DNA of 64,000 bases from Acidimicrobiales bacterium (GCA_020629155.1 JAHDDW010000013.1:39653-103652), one strand, 5' to 3'. Positions 44,887 through 53,404 are shown, counted from the first letter of the stretch. The notes: a model not told the origin generated them from the sequence alone. Program-made: numbers and translations.

Positions 44887-45747
44887 CTATCGTGAAACTT
44901 TACAACTGGCAGTTGCATTGTGTGATTTAGAAGGGGTGCCTCTTGACGGCACCCGAAACAATGTCTGTGACTGGAATTTAGCCTGATAAACAGCATTTCT
45001 AAAATTACCCTGCAGTTCTGGTGAACGATTAATGCCAATCAACCGCCCAGAAGGTAAGCGTTTCGCATCTATTGATGCTGCTTCCTCCACGATATGTTCT
45101 ATATCACCTATGTATCTTTTCAGATTAATTTCGAGAGTATCCATATCTGCGAAAAAGCACCCTGTCACCGCTGGGGGAATACTTTCTTTATAGAGTAAAC
45201 GAAATGAATTCAGAGTATTGAGACGTTCATTGTATGTTCCGTCAACTTGCCCATATTCGTTTCTACCGTATTGTATTTTTTTAACAGCGTTGTCCAAAAT
45301 ATCCACATTGCCACGTATTGAAGAGTTATCATTTTTCCACTCGTTCAACGCTTGATACTCGAACTCTAAATCTTTATCTAGAATTTCGACCGCAGCGTTG
45401 AGCACAGGAACTATAACAGTTATAGCGTTTTGTTGTGGCTCGTCTAAGGCCAAAAAATTATAGAGATATCTTATGTTATCTATTTCCCTATGCACAAACT
45501 TGCTTGATTGACCCTCAGATAACGCAATTTGTTCTGTAAGTAACTCTAGTATACGCTCGCCATTGCTTCCGTCATATTCAATTTCGTCCTGAACTGTCAA
45601 TCCATCTTGCACTTTTTGTTCTTCACAATCTCGGCAAATACTTTCTTCGATCTTTCCCCAAAGAGAGTTGGTATAAGCAACAGAAGGACGTTTTCGGCTG
45701 GGCGATTGATAAGAGTACAGCTCTGGCATTGTCCAACCGCCTTGCAT
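44887..45747 (-). CDS. Unrecognised soluble, mostly helical protein
   Basis: Protein of 286 residues without signal peptide or transmembrane segment. It has a CRDCEEQ cysteine pair near residue 39, a helical middle (EQIALSEGQSSKFVHREIDN) and an aromatic and charged C-terminus. I do not recognise the family. ATG 45747 is preceded by AGAAGGAA, a good ribosome binding site. The upstream region has a palindrome over a TATACT box. It stands between the antiporter gene and a divergent tandem pair of membrane genes. Compared with its neighbours it looks accessory, but that is impression only. Confidence 0.65.
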   Translation of the reverse strand: MQGGWTMPELYSYQSPSRKRPSVAYTNSLWGKIEESICRDCEEQKVQDGLTVQDEIEYDGSNGERILELLTEQIALSEGQSSKFVHREIDNIRYLYNFLALDEPQQNAITVIVPVLNAAVEILDKDLEFEYQALNEWKNDNSSIRGNVDILDNAVKKIQYGRNEYGQVDGTYNERLNTLNSFRLLYKESIPPAVTGCFFADMDTLEINLKRYIGDIEHIVEEAASIDAKRLPSGRLIGINRSPELQGNFRNAVYQAKFQSQTLFRVPSRGTPSKSHNATASCKVSR

Positions 45748-45765
45748 AGATTTCCTTCTTCTAGC

Positions 45766-45789
45766 GGCTAGTATAACATTTGACTAGCC
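45766..45789 (-). promoter_or_regulatory. Inverted repeat over a -10-like box
   Basis: GGCTAGT (45766-45772) and ACTAGCC (45783-45789) are perfect inverted repeats around a 10-nt AT-rich spacer. On the minus strand a TATACT box (45770-45775) lies inside the palindrome, about 25 nt before the start of the unrecognised gene. A binding protein here would cover the promoter. The -35 region is poor (TTCGCT at 17 nt), so an activator or unusual sigma factor is possible. Confidence 0.4.
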
Positions 45790-45885
45790 CATAGCGAACA
45801 GGCATAGCATAACGAACCAGGCAGAAACTGACTGTACATGACTGGCCGACCCATTAAAACTAATTCAATGTTGTAGGATGCACCT

Positions 45886-46500
45886 ATGGAAATCACGTTA
45901 CTTTATGGCATTGCTGCTGGGATACTTTTTACCATCGGAAATGTTAGCTACGCGAGAGATACGTGGTACAGAAAAGTTACACCCCAAAGAACAACCTGGT
46001 TTGTTTACACAACCTTAGGGCTAATAAGTTTCTCTAGCCAGCTAACAAGCAACGCTGGACACGGAGTAATCCCATACGCCTTTGCGACAGCTTCCATGCT
46101 CGTAGTTTTTTTATTATCGCTGCAATATGGCGTCGGCGGTTACGAAAGAATAGATATTGCTATTCTTTTTGTCGCTGGGATAGGCGTCGCAGGATGGTTG
46201 CTGCTCAACAACCCAGTAGCATCCATTTTAGCTTCTGGCGTTGCAATTATCGTTTCAGCCATTGCAACACTCATCAAAATATTCAAAAAACCAGATTCCG
46301 AGAACTACACACTCTGGACTATTTCATCTATCGGTCTTGCATTTAATATCTTAGCTCTAGAGCAATACTCATTTGCAACACTGTTCATCCCATTACTATG
46401 GCTTGCTAATAATTCGCTCATTATTACTTTGCAATTTGCACTTCGAAGCAGCAGACTTGAAGAGTCTCAGATCGCTGTTGTGCCGATAGACGAGCCATAA
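45886..46500 (+). CDS. PQ-loop-like membrane protein, first of a tandem pair
   Basis: Membrane protein of 204 residues with six to seven helices. The first helix ends NVSYARDTWYRKVTPQRTTW, a motif that resembles a PQ-loop segment and recurs in its downstream paralogue and in the frameshifted gene at 10.2 kb. Later segments (YAFATASMLVVFL, DSENYTLWTISSIGLAFNILAL, PLLWLANNSLIITLQF) are shared with the paralogue almost residue for residue. Family and substrate are not established. It is divergent from the unrecognised gene at 44.9 kb. Confidence 0.65.
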   Translation: MEITLLYGIAAGILFTIGNVSYARDTWYRKVTPQRTTWFVYTTLGLISFSSQLTSNAGHGVIPYAFATASMLVVFLLSLQYGVGGYERIDIAILFVAGIGVAGWLLLNNPVASILASGVAIIVSAIATLIKIFKKPDSENYTLWTISSIGLAFNILALEQYSFATLFIPLLWLANNSLIITLQFALRSSRLEESQIAVVPIDEP

Positions 46501-46725
46501 GGAACTATCTACACAAGCAGACATTCGACTCATTTCAGATCTGCAGAAACGCAATGATCGCATAATGGGACAATTATTCACGAGAACTAAGATGTAAAAA
46601 CAACACCTTGTCTAATACAAATAACCCATTTTGTCTATTCTCTTATCTGCCACTGCATAGTGCTTCTGGCCAATTTTTAGCATACTGAACTATCTCAAAT
46701 CGCTAAGCCACATACTATCTGTTTG

Positions 46726-47397
46726 ATGGAGCTCAAACTATTTTTTGGTATAGCCGCTGGCTTACTTTTTGTGATTGGTAATAGCAGCTATGCAAAAGAC
46801 ACTTGGGATAGAAAGATTGCGCCACAAAGAACGACCTGGCTTATTTATACGGTAGTAGGTTTTATAGGCTTTACGAACCAATTTGTAAGCGATGCAGGAT
46901 ATGGATCCATTCCGTATGCCTTCGCAACAGCTTCTATGCTGATCGTTTTTTTGATGTCTTTAAAGTTTGGCATCGGAGGCTACGAAAAACTTGACATAAC
47001 CATTTTATTCGTCACTGGCGTTGGCATCTTAGGTTGGCTACTTCTAAATAACCCTTCGACTTCGATTCTGGCTTGCGGCGTTGCAATCATCGTCTCATCC
47101 TCTGCAACACTCATAAAAATTTTCAGAGACCCTCATTCGGAGAACTATACACTATGGACGATCTCATCGATAGGGTTACTGCTTAACATTCTTGCTCTGG
47201 AACAATACGCTTTCACAACGCTATGCATGCCGTTACTGTGGCTTGCTAACAATTCACTCATTATCACTTTACAATTCGTTCTACGATCTGATAACAGACC
47301 AAGAGAAGGCATGGGAAATACCCGTTTGGTCTGGTCAAGCAACCACGTCAAAAGTCATTCGGCTGCCTCGCCAAGGGCTTCCGCTAGTGCTGGGTGA
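46726..47397 (+). CDS. PQ-loop-like membrane protein, second of a tandem pair
   Basis: Membrane protein of about 223 residues, closely similar to its upstream neighbour along the helical part (NSSYAKDTWDRKIAPQRTTW, YAFATASMLIVFL, PLLWLANNSLIITLQF). ATG 46726 is used. After the last helix the two differ: this one carries a 35-residue tail whose final 14 codons run antisense into the 3' end of lpdA (43-nt overlap), suggesting that its original stop has been lost. The 225-nt gap between the copies holds no gene. The pair looks like a tandem duplication. Confidence 0.65.
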   Translation: MELKLFFGIAAGLLFVIGNSSYAKDTWDRKIAPQRTTWLIYTVVGFIGFTNQFVSDAGYGSIPYAFATASMLIVFLMSLKFGIGGYEKLDITILFVTGVGILGWLLLNNPSTSILACGVAIIVSSSATLIKIFRDPHSENYTLWTISSIGLLLNILALEQYAFTTLCMPLLWLANNSLIITLQFVLRSDNRPREGMGNTRLVWSSNHVKSHSAASPRASASAG

Positions 47398-48737
47398 ACA
47401 AACAGCGATTCCACAAGGTCATGCACCGTCAAATTAGCTGTTACAGCGAGAGCGAGGATAGAAATTAGCTCTGCTGCATGTCGCCCAACAATGGAACCGC
47501 CAACGATAACACCTGTTGCTGGGTCTGAAATAACTTTCACAAAACCTCGCGGATCATTATTGATAAGAGCCTTCGCTGAAACAGAGAATGGCACTTTTGT
47601 TACCCTTATTTTTCGCCCTTCTGCGAATGCGTCTGCTTCGGCGATACCCACATCTGCTATTTCAGGGTCTGTAAAGATAGCAGAAGCAGCTTTGTCGTAG
47701 TCAATATGGCGATGTGGGCCGACATGGCGACCCATAATATGTTCAGCGATTTTCTTGCCTTGCATTGAAGCAACAGACGACAAGGGCAATTTCCCAGAAA
47801 GATCGCCAGAAGCATAAATATTTTTGACGCTAGAGACACAATTATGATCAACTTCAACATAGCCATAATTGACTTTCACATCAGTGTTTTCGAGGCCTAG
47901 CTTCTCTGAGTTCGGGACAGAACCAATTGCAAGCAAACAATGAGACCCTTCAACGACGCGGCCATCTTCGCATTGAACCACGACTTTGTCGCCCTCAACT
48001 GAAATAGCGCTAGCCCTAGCACCCATTAACAGCCCAACGCCACGATCAATAAAACTTTGCTCTAAAACATCGGCAACTTCTGGATCTTTATTCGGCAGTA
48101 CTTGCTGCCTGCTTACAAGCAGCGACACTTTCGACCCGAACGAGTTAAACATATGCACAAATTCGACACCGGTGACACCCGAACCTATAACCAGAAGATG
48201 TTCAGGCAGCTCTTTCGGTGGATACGCCTGACGGGTTGTCAGCACTCGCGCCCCATCTACAGGTGCCCAGTCTGGCACCCTTGCCCTGCTACCAGTCGCA
48301 AGCACGATATAATCTGCTTCGAGTATCTCCTTGCCTTTTTCTGACACGACCTCGACATGCGTGTTATCTACGAGACGGCCAAATCCTTCTATAATTTGAA
48401 CTTTTTGGCTCATAAGCAGATCAGTAACGCTAGATTCCATACGCTGTTCAATATCAGTTATTCTTTTGCGTAGCGCCTCGAAATCGAGTTCGACATCGAC
48501 CTTTGCTAATCCCATTTCGGCAGCTCGATCCATAATCGACATAGCTCCTGCAGAGGCAATCATGGCTTTTGAAGGCACGCAATCTAACAAGTGTGCTGCG
48601 CCGCCGATAATGTCTTTTTCAATCAGCGTAACTTCAGCCCCCAACCGTGCCGCATGTGTCGCACAAGTCGTGCCTGCAGGACCTCCGCCGATAATTACTA
48701 TCTTTTTGATTTCACCATGCTGATTAGTTGGAGACAT
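47355..48737 (-). CDS. lpdA: LpdA-like flavoprotein disulfide reductase family protein
   Basis: FAD and NAD(P)H oxidoreductase of 460 residues. The FAD-binding GGGPAGTTCATHAARLGA, the NAD-binding GSGVTGVEFVHMF and the YASGDLSG motif are intact, and the C-terminal HPALAEALGEA holds the His-Glu pair. At the redox site it reads GGAAHLLDCVPSKAM: only one Cys of the usual CxxxxC pair remains, as in Mycobacterium LpdA (Rv3303c), which acts as a quinone or other reductase rather than dihydrolipoamide dehydrogenase. It overlaps the tandem membrane gene by 43 nt on the opposite strand. Confidence 0.85.
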   Translation of the reverse strand: MSPTNQHGEIKKIVIIGGGPAGTTCATHAARLGAEVTLIEKDIIGGAAHLLDCVPSKAMIASAGAMSIMDRAAEMGLAKVDVELDFEALRKRITDIEQRMESSVTDLLMSQKVQIIEGFGRLVDNTHVEVVSEKGKEILEADYIVLATGSRARVPDWAPVDGARVLTTRQAYPPKELPEHLLVIGSGVTGVEFVHMFNSFGSKVSLLVSRQQVLPNKDPEVADVLEQSFIDRGVGLLMGARASAISVEGDKVVVQCEDGRVVEGSHCLLAIGSVPNSEKLGLENTDVKVNYGYVEVDHNCVSSVKNIYASGDLSGKLPLSSVASMQGKKIAEHIMGRHVGPHRHIDYDKAASAIFTDPEIADVGIAEADAFAEGRKIRVTKVPFSVSAKALINNDPRGFVKVISDPATGVIVGGSIVGRHAAELISILALAVTANLTVHDLVESLFVHPALAEALGEAAE

Positions 48738-48837
48738 ACTGACCTTTAGTAAACGCTTCTCTACGACCCTATCGGCATAAAGGGGCGACTCGTAATCACT
48801 CTGCCCATTGCCAAAACCGCCTAACCAATACCTCGAA

Positions 48838-49944
48838 CTAGCTATCGCATAACCGAATTTTTCTATACATTGAGACCAGAGCGTCCGCTGACTTTTCCCA
48901 GCTGTACAAAGCTGTTCGTTTCTTGCCAGCTTCGACGAGATACTTTCTAATTTCGTCGTTCTCTAGAACGTCTAATATTGCTCCTGCTAAAGCTTCGGGC
49001 GCTTTCGGAGGCACAAGCGAAGCAGCAGTATCCACCACCTCAGGTATAGCCCCTACAGCAGTTGACACTACAGGGGTCTCGACCCCCATGGCTTCAAGCA
49101 GTGGCAGTCCGAACCCTTCATAGAGCGATGGATACACTAACATTTCGGCGTTACGCAACAAGCTTGTCCGCTTTGCGTCATCAACATAGCCTAAACAAAT
49201 TACTTTATCGCGGGCGTTATAAAGATCAAGTGCCTGTTCAAAGGCTTCATGGCCCCACCCTTTTGCCCCAGCGACAACAAGTTTGACATCGCTATGTTCT
49301 TGCCACACCTCATGCATTGCTGCGATTAACGTGGGATAATCTTTACGTGGTTCAATGGTCCCTAACGCTAGAATGTAACGCCCGTATGTTGTAGAAATAG
49401 GCTCGTTTTGCTGTTGCTGCTGTGGGCTATAGCCATTATGAATAACATGCACCCTGTCTTGTTCAACTTCGAGATAGTCGACAACTTCATTTGCCACGAA
49501 ATCTGAGACCACATGTATGTGAGCTCCACGTTTGAGAGCTCGACTTACCAACGCTGGGAAACGTTGCGTATGGGTAGTTAACAACTCTGGGAATCGCCAA
49601 GCTGTCAAATCATGGATCGTCACAACTTCTGTTGATCTAGGCGCAGGAGGAACAACATAGTTAGTGCCATGCACTATGTCATGGCTACGAAGGGTAGGCC
49701 AATCGACTTTCTGCCACAACCGATGTGCTAAAGCAGCGGGTACAGGCAACGGCAACGGCGTAACATTTTCCATCGTCAGGCTATCGAGATGCAGACGACC
49801 TCGAAAACTAACAAGAAAGCCCGAGACAGTTATATCGTCTCGGGCTGCCAAATGTTTGACTAATTCATACGTAACATTACCAACGCCCGTTCTAGTACCT
49901 AGAAGAGGCGCGATATCTAGGGCAACAGCTAAAGACTTGGTCAC
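48838..49944 (-). CDS. Glycosyltransferase family 4 protein
   Basis: Predicted retaining glycosyltransferase of 368 residues using a sugar nucleotide. The N-terminal domain has DIAPLLGTRTGVGNVTYEL. The donor-binding domain shows LALGTIEPRKDYPTLIAAM, GYVDDAKRTSLLRNAEMLVYPSLYEGFGLPLLEAMG (the E(x7)E motif region) and VVSTAVGAIPEVV. A perfect 10-bp hairpin with terminator-like spacing lies inside the gene near codons 33-43. It is probably part of surface glycan synthesis; no cluster surrounds it. Confidence 0.9.
   Translation of the reverse strand: MTKSLAVALDIAPLLGTRTGVGNVTYELVKHLAARDDITVSGFLVSFRGRLHLDSLTMENVTPLPLPVPAALAHRLWQKVDWPTLRSHDIVHGTNYVVPPAPRSTEVVTIHDLTAWRFPELLTTHTQRFPALVSRALKRGAHIHVVSDFVANEVVDYLEVEQDRVHVIHNGYSPQQQQQNEPISTTYGRYILALGTIEPRKDYPTLIAAMHEVWQEHSDVKLVVAGAKGWGHEAFEQALDLYNARDKVICLGYVDDAKRTSLLRNAEMLVYPSLYEGFGLPLLEAMGVETPVVSTAVGAIPEVVDTAASLVPPKAPEALAGAILDVLENDEIRKYLVEAGKKRTALYSWEKSADALVSMYRKIRLCDS
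49818..49846 (-). terminator. Terminator-like hairpin inside the GT4 coding sequence
   Basis: AGCCCGAGAC (49818-49827) and GTCTCGGGCT (49837-49846) are perfect 10-bp arms with a 9-nt loop. On the coding (minus) strand the right arm is followed by TTTCTTGTT, giving the look of an intrinsic terminator about 100 nt into the gene. It may attenuate the transcript or simply be coding. The stem is GC-rich compared with its surroundings. Confidence 0.5.
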
Positions 49945-50002
49945 CTTAAAAGTTTAGAGCATCAATAAAAGTAATGTTCGATAGGAATAAAATTGTTATA
50001 AC

Positions 50003-50563
50003 TTATGCTGTCATTTGCTCAATTGTTTGAAGCACAGAAATTTCGTTAAAGCCAAACTGTGAATCTGACTCCAGCGTTAAATCCTGTGAATACACCTTAT
50101 AACGAGGGAAGCTTTGCAGGTTCAGTTTATCTTCGCCCCAGATAGCTGATGTCTGACTCCAAAGAATTGAGGATTCGACTTGTGTTGAAGCTTTAAAATC
50201 TTGCGCATACTCAACTGTATCTGTAGCACCAATACCAATAACTTGGACTTTATCTTCGTTTGCCTTTGCAAACGCATCAATCACGGGCGCTTCAGCACGA
50301 CATGTTCCACAATGAGGAGCAAAACTCCAAACAAGCACAGGCCTGTCGCCTGTCACGATGTCTCCAATTGTTACTGTTTCACCTGTCGCAAGATCAACTA
50401 CTTCATCGCCAAACCCTTTTGGTTGCCCACCGACGCTTTCACCGCCTTCTTCATTTACTGAGACAGTATTCACGTTCCCAGTTGCTGTTGTGGCCTCGCC
50501 ACAAGAAGCAGCAACAAAGCCTAAAGCAATTGCTACAAGAGCTGATTTATATGTTCGACGCAT
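50003..50563 (-). CDS. TlpA/thioredoxin-fold lipoprotein
   Basis: Exported protein of 186 residues. The lipobox FVAASC follows a short signal peptide, with a Thr/Asn/Glu-rich linker after it. The thioredoxin fold begins at about residue 60 (DLATGETVTIGDI) and has an active site CGTC in WSFAPHCGTCRAEAPVI, so it is probably a thiol reductase or resealing factor outside the membrane. The cis-Pro is in SFPRYKVY. It stands alone, 177 nt downstream of the next minus-strand gene. Confidence 0.85.
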   Translation of the reverse strand: MRRTYKSALVAIALGFVAASCGEATTATGNVNTVSVNEEGGESVGGQPKGFGDEVVDLATGETVTIGDIVTGDRPVLVWSFAPHCGTCRAEAPVIDAFAKANEDKVQVIGIGATDTVEYAQDFKASTQVESSILWSQTSAIWGEDKLNLQSFPRYKVYSQDLTLESDSQFGFNEISVLQTIEQMTA

Positions 50564-50739
50564 CCTCTTAACCCTCCAATAGGTAGTATCGGTGCAGCTA
50601 CTTTAAAGCTTAAACACCTAGGAAACTATAACTTCCAACCTTTAGCGACGTAGGTTTATTCCTATTTGTTAAGAAAATCTACAAGGGTTTCAACGTTTCG
50701 GTCCTTGCTGTTCTAAAGAGGTACTCAAGCTATGTATTT

Positions 50740-51528
50740 CTATTCGACAAGCTGTCTTTGTCGCAAAGCTTCAAAAGCTAGTACTGTGCCAGCAGACGCC
50801 ACGTTAAGAGACTCTGTTGGACCGCCAAGCTCTATCGTTATATTCTCATCACAATAATCAATAACTTCTGGCTGCAGACCCTGCGCCTCATTACCTAGAA
50901 CAAAAACAGCGCTTGTGAGATCTTTTTGATGATAAAGCGTAGGTGCCAGATTTTGGTCGACAACTGTCGCATAGGTTTTCAAACCAACTGATTGACAAGC
51001 CGTGATAGCTTCTTCAACAGAACCACAATAAAAAACCTGAAAACGAAACAGCGCACCAGCAGCTGCTCGAACAACTTTAGGATTAAACAACTCTGCACAA
51101 CGGCCAGCTGCAATAGCAAACGAGGCTCCAGAGGCTTCTGCACTACGAAGTAATGTCCCAACATTGCCTGGGTCGCTTACATTAGCAAGAAGAAGACCAC
51201 CTTTGCCGGTCGCAATCGAAGCAAGTTTCCCTAGATCAGTCTCAGGCATCGCAGCAACAGCCACTACTTTTTGAGGCGAAACAACATCAAGCGACCTTGT
51301 AAGTAGTGCCTCTTCAACTTCCACAACAGAGCCAAAAAGTGTTTGATAGTAAGAAGTTAGTTTAGCATCGGTGACAAACACTTCAGAAATAGCAAGCCCT
51401 GCTTCATGTGCTTCAGCGAGCAGCTTTTCTCCATGCACTAAGAAAGCCCGTTCTTGCGAACGAGCTTTCTTCTGTGTTGCTAGTTTCTTTAACCTCTTAA
51501 TTCGAGGGTTAGAACTACTTGTGATCAA
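50740..51528 (-). CDS. SpoU/TrmH-family RNA methyltransferase
   Basis: Predicted 2'-O-methyltransferase acting on rRNA; 262 residues. The N-terminal RNA-binding substrate domain covers about 1-95. The SPOUT domain shows ANVSDPGNVGTLLRSAEASGA (motif 1), VFVLGNEAQGL (motif 2) and LGGPTESLNVASAGTVLAFEA (motif 3), which form the knotted AdoMet site. It starts 5 nt after the rplT stop, the usual position of this gene behind infC-rpmI-rplT. It is probably an rRNA 2'-O-methyltransferase of the TsnR/RlmB kind. Confidence 0.9.
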   Translation of the reverse strand: MITSSSNPRIKRLKKLATQKKARSQERAFLVHGEKLLAEAHEAGLAISEVFVTDAKLTSYYQTLFGSVVEVEEALLTRSLDVVSPQKVVAVAAMPETDLGKLASIATGKGGLLLANVSDPGNVGTLLRSAEASGASFAIAAGRCAELFNPKVVRAAAGALFRFQVFYCGSVEEAITACQSVGLKTYATVVDQNLAPTLYHQKDLTSAVFVLGNEAQGLQPEVIDYCDENITIELGGPTESLNVASAGTVLAFEALRQRQLVE

Positions 51529-51533
51529 TTGTC

Positions 51534-51914
51534 TTACGCAGAAGCTTCAACATTTGCAGGAGCTTTTGCACTTGCAGCTATTTTTGCTAGCGCTGTGAAT
51601 GCAGCAGGATCACTGACAGCGATTTCTGCCAAGTTCTTGCGGTCAACTTCAACACCAGCGTTTTTCAAACCGTTAATGAATTTACTGTACGACGTATCGT
51701 TTAGTCGACAGGCTGCGTTGATGCGTTGAATCCACAACCGACGGAACTCGCCTTTACGAGCTCTTCTGTCACGGTATGCATAGTTTCCTGAATGCATAAC
51801 CTGCTCATTAGCAGCACGAACACTTCGGCTTTTATTGCCGTAATACCCTTTGGCTTTTTTAAGGACTTCTTTACGACGTTTCTTTGAATGCACAGAACGT
51901 TTGACTCTCGCCAT
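51534..51914 (-). CDS. rplT: Ribosomal protein L20
   Basis: Large-subunit assembly protein of 126 residues. [29 protein letters not shown] and [16 protein letters not shown] are diagnostic. An Ala-rich C-terminal tail of about 20 residues extends beyond the family's usual end. ATG 51914 has AAAGGAG seven bases upstream. In many bacteria L20 autorepresses this operon. The genes run infC-rpmI-rplT-methyltransferase on the minus strand. Confidence 0.97.
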   Translation of the reverse strand: MARVKRSVHSKKRRKEVLKKAKGYYGNKSRSVRAANEQVMHSGNYAYRDRRARKGEFRRLWIQRINAACRLNDTSYSKFINGLKNAGVEVDRKNLAEIAVSDPAAFTALAKIAASAKAPANVEASA

Positions 51915-51940
51915 GGCACTCTCCTTTCTAAACTAAATTT

Positions 51941-52135
51941 TTACTTTTTAAGTAATTTGTTGACGGTAGGGGTATCTGCAGCGCTGACATGGCTAGCCGA
52001 ACGTAGTCGACGTTTTCTTCGACTAGATTTTTTCTCTAGAAGGTGATTCAAGTTTCTATTACGGCGCTTAATTTTGCCCGTTCCTGTTTTCTTGAATCGC
52101 TTTTTAGCGGCTTTATTTGTTTTCATCTTTGGCAT
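51941..52135 (-). CDS. rpmI: Ribosomal protein L35
   Basis: Large-subunit protein of 64 residues, very basic. MPKMKTNKAAKKRFKKT is the standard start. Another ATG lies two codons earlier (52141), but an AGGAA six bases before 52135 supports the later start, which also fits the family. It is between infC and rplT. Confidence 0.95.
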   Translation of the reverse strand: MPKMKTNKAAKKRFKKTGTGKIKRRNRNLNHLLEKKSSRRKRRLRSASHVSAADTPTVNKLLKK

Positions 52136-52161
52136 TGGCATTTCCTACTTTGTAGTAACTA

Positions 52162-52758
52162 TTACTTCTCAGCTTCATTGGAAGCTGACGAAGCTTGAAC
52201 TTGTTCTTTTGGTTTCGATTTCTTTTTGTTTTTCTTACCCTCAGGACCTAAAACCATTGTCATGTTACGACCATCAAGACGAGGATACGCCTCAACAATT
52301 GCATACTCAGAGACCCTCTCGACAATGTCATCAAGGATTTTACGCCCGAGCTCAGGGTGAGTAACTTCTCGACCACGAAACATAATTGTAATTTTGACTT
52401 TATGGCCACTTTGTAGAAACTTTTCAACTTTCGCTGTTTTCGTTTCAAAGTCACCAGTACCGATTTTTGGTCGATACTTCATCTCTTTTACAACAATATT
52501 TGTTGCTTTTTTCTTAGACTCTTTAACTCGCTGTGCAGACTCGTATTTAAACTTGCCATAATCCATAATTTTGCAAACCGGAGGTTCGGAATTCTTGGAA
52601 TTATTGGCGACTTCAACAAGATCAAGATCCATCTCAGCTGCTAAAATAAGAGCTTCAGGAACTTTTTTAATCCCAAGTTTTTCTCCCTTAGGACCTATAA
52701 CGCGTATTTCACGAGCTCGAATGCGTTCGTTAATTCTCGGCTCTTGATTTGCAGCTAT
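52162..52758 (-). CDS. infC: Translation initiation factor IF-3 with an AUA start codon
   Basis: Binds the 30S subunit and checks start-codon pairing; 198 residues. The conserved opening PRINERIRAREIRVIG and EALILAAEMDLDLVEVA lie upstream of the first ATG (52632). In that frame no ATG, GTG or TTG exists between the TGA at 52765-52767 and residue 40. An ATA at 52758 lies nine bases after GAGGGG, so the gene most likely starts with AUA. IF-3 genes often use rare start codons (AUU in E. coli) for autoregulation, because IF-3 itself rejects them. The C-terminal domain carries KITIMFRGREVTHPE. A Lys-rich tail ends the protein. Confidence 0.92.
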   Translation of the reverse strand: MAANQEPRINERIRAREIRVIGPKGEKLGIKKVPEALILAAEMDLDLVEVANNSKNSEPPVCKIMDYGKFKYESAQRVKESKKKATNIVVKEMKYRPKIGTGDFETKTAKVEKFLQSGHKVKITIMFRGREVTHPELGRKILDDIVERVSEYAIVEAYPRLDGRNMTMVLGPEGKKNKKKSKPKEQVQASSASNEAEK

Positions 52759-52979
52759 GACTGCTCACCCCTCATATGGGACTCCTTCATAAAGTTAATA
52801 GACAAAACTAGATAAGAAGGTAGCCTCACGAAACACGGTGAGCATAAACCATAACTCGCACACGCGGCCAGGTGGGGCAGAACCCTCTTAAATCTAACAG
52901 GTCACAACTATAGCAGCATAAAAAATGAAAAATGGCACTTTGAGAAGAAATCGACAGATGAGAAGATACCATTCATGGA
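52759..52979 (-). promoter_or_regulatory. infC leader and divergent promoter region
   Basis: The 221 nt between infC and the divergent DUF1844 gene hold a TATAGT box (minus strand, near 52908) and a CTCAC/GTGAG hairpin (52827-52844) about 80 nt before the infC start. GAGGGG at 52767-52772 is the ribosome binding site. The long leader fits the autoregulated infC-rpmI-rplT operon. No known ribosomal leader motif was matched by eye. Confidence 0.4.
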
Positions 52980-53378
52980 ATGACATTATGGACACCTGAA
53001 GGCGAACGCAACGTAGCCAAATCTGCCCCCACAACGGCAGCTGCCCCAGAGCAAGAGCTTACACCCGAGCAAGAACAAGCAGCCGAAGAGATGGCAAAGC
53101 AAATGACCGAAGCCCGCGCACAAATCTTAGAAACAGACGCACGCGACATTTTGTTAAACCATGCTTTTGGGATTTACGAACTCGCAGCTATTCATCTAAC
53201 AGCTGAGACACCAAAATTTGACGAAGTGAAGATCTCCATAGATGCACTAGCAGCGCTACTTACACCTCTCGAAGGCCAACTAGGCGAGCAGGAAGCAACA
53301 ATTAAAGAAGCTCTCAAACAAATCCAATTAGGGTACGTTCAACGCCTAGAACAAGCCAAGACAACACAGCCAAACTAA
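52980..53378 (+). CDS. DUF1844 domain protein
   Basis: Soluble protein of 132 residues. After an Ala/Glu/Gln-rich start, ILLNHAFGIYELAAIHL and ISIDALAALLTPLEGQLG followed by ALKQIQLGYVQRL match DUF1844, a small helical family of unknown role. Its place divergent from infC is common in actinobacteria. It is convergent with the GGDEF-EAL gene (26-nt gap). No signal peptide is seen. Confidence 0.85.
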   Translation: MTLWTPEGERNVAKSAPTTAAAPEQELTPEQEQAAEEMAKQMTEARAQILETDARDILLNHAFGIYELAAIHLTAETPKFDEVKISIDALAALLTPLEGQLGEQEATIKEALKQIQLGYVQRLEQAKTTQPN

Positions 53379-53404
53379 CAACGACATATACCCTATGCGC
53401 ATTT

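Noticed and set aside
34888..48737. AceE and the flavoprotein at 47.4 kb as parts of one pyruvate dehydrogenase complex
   Set aside because: The flavoprotein lacks one of the two redox cysteines, and no E2 gene is present. It cannot be called E3 from sequence.
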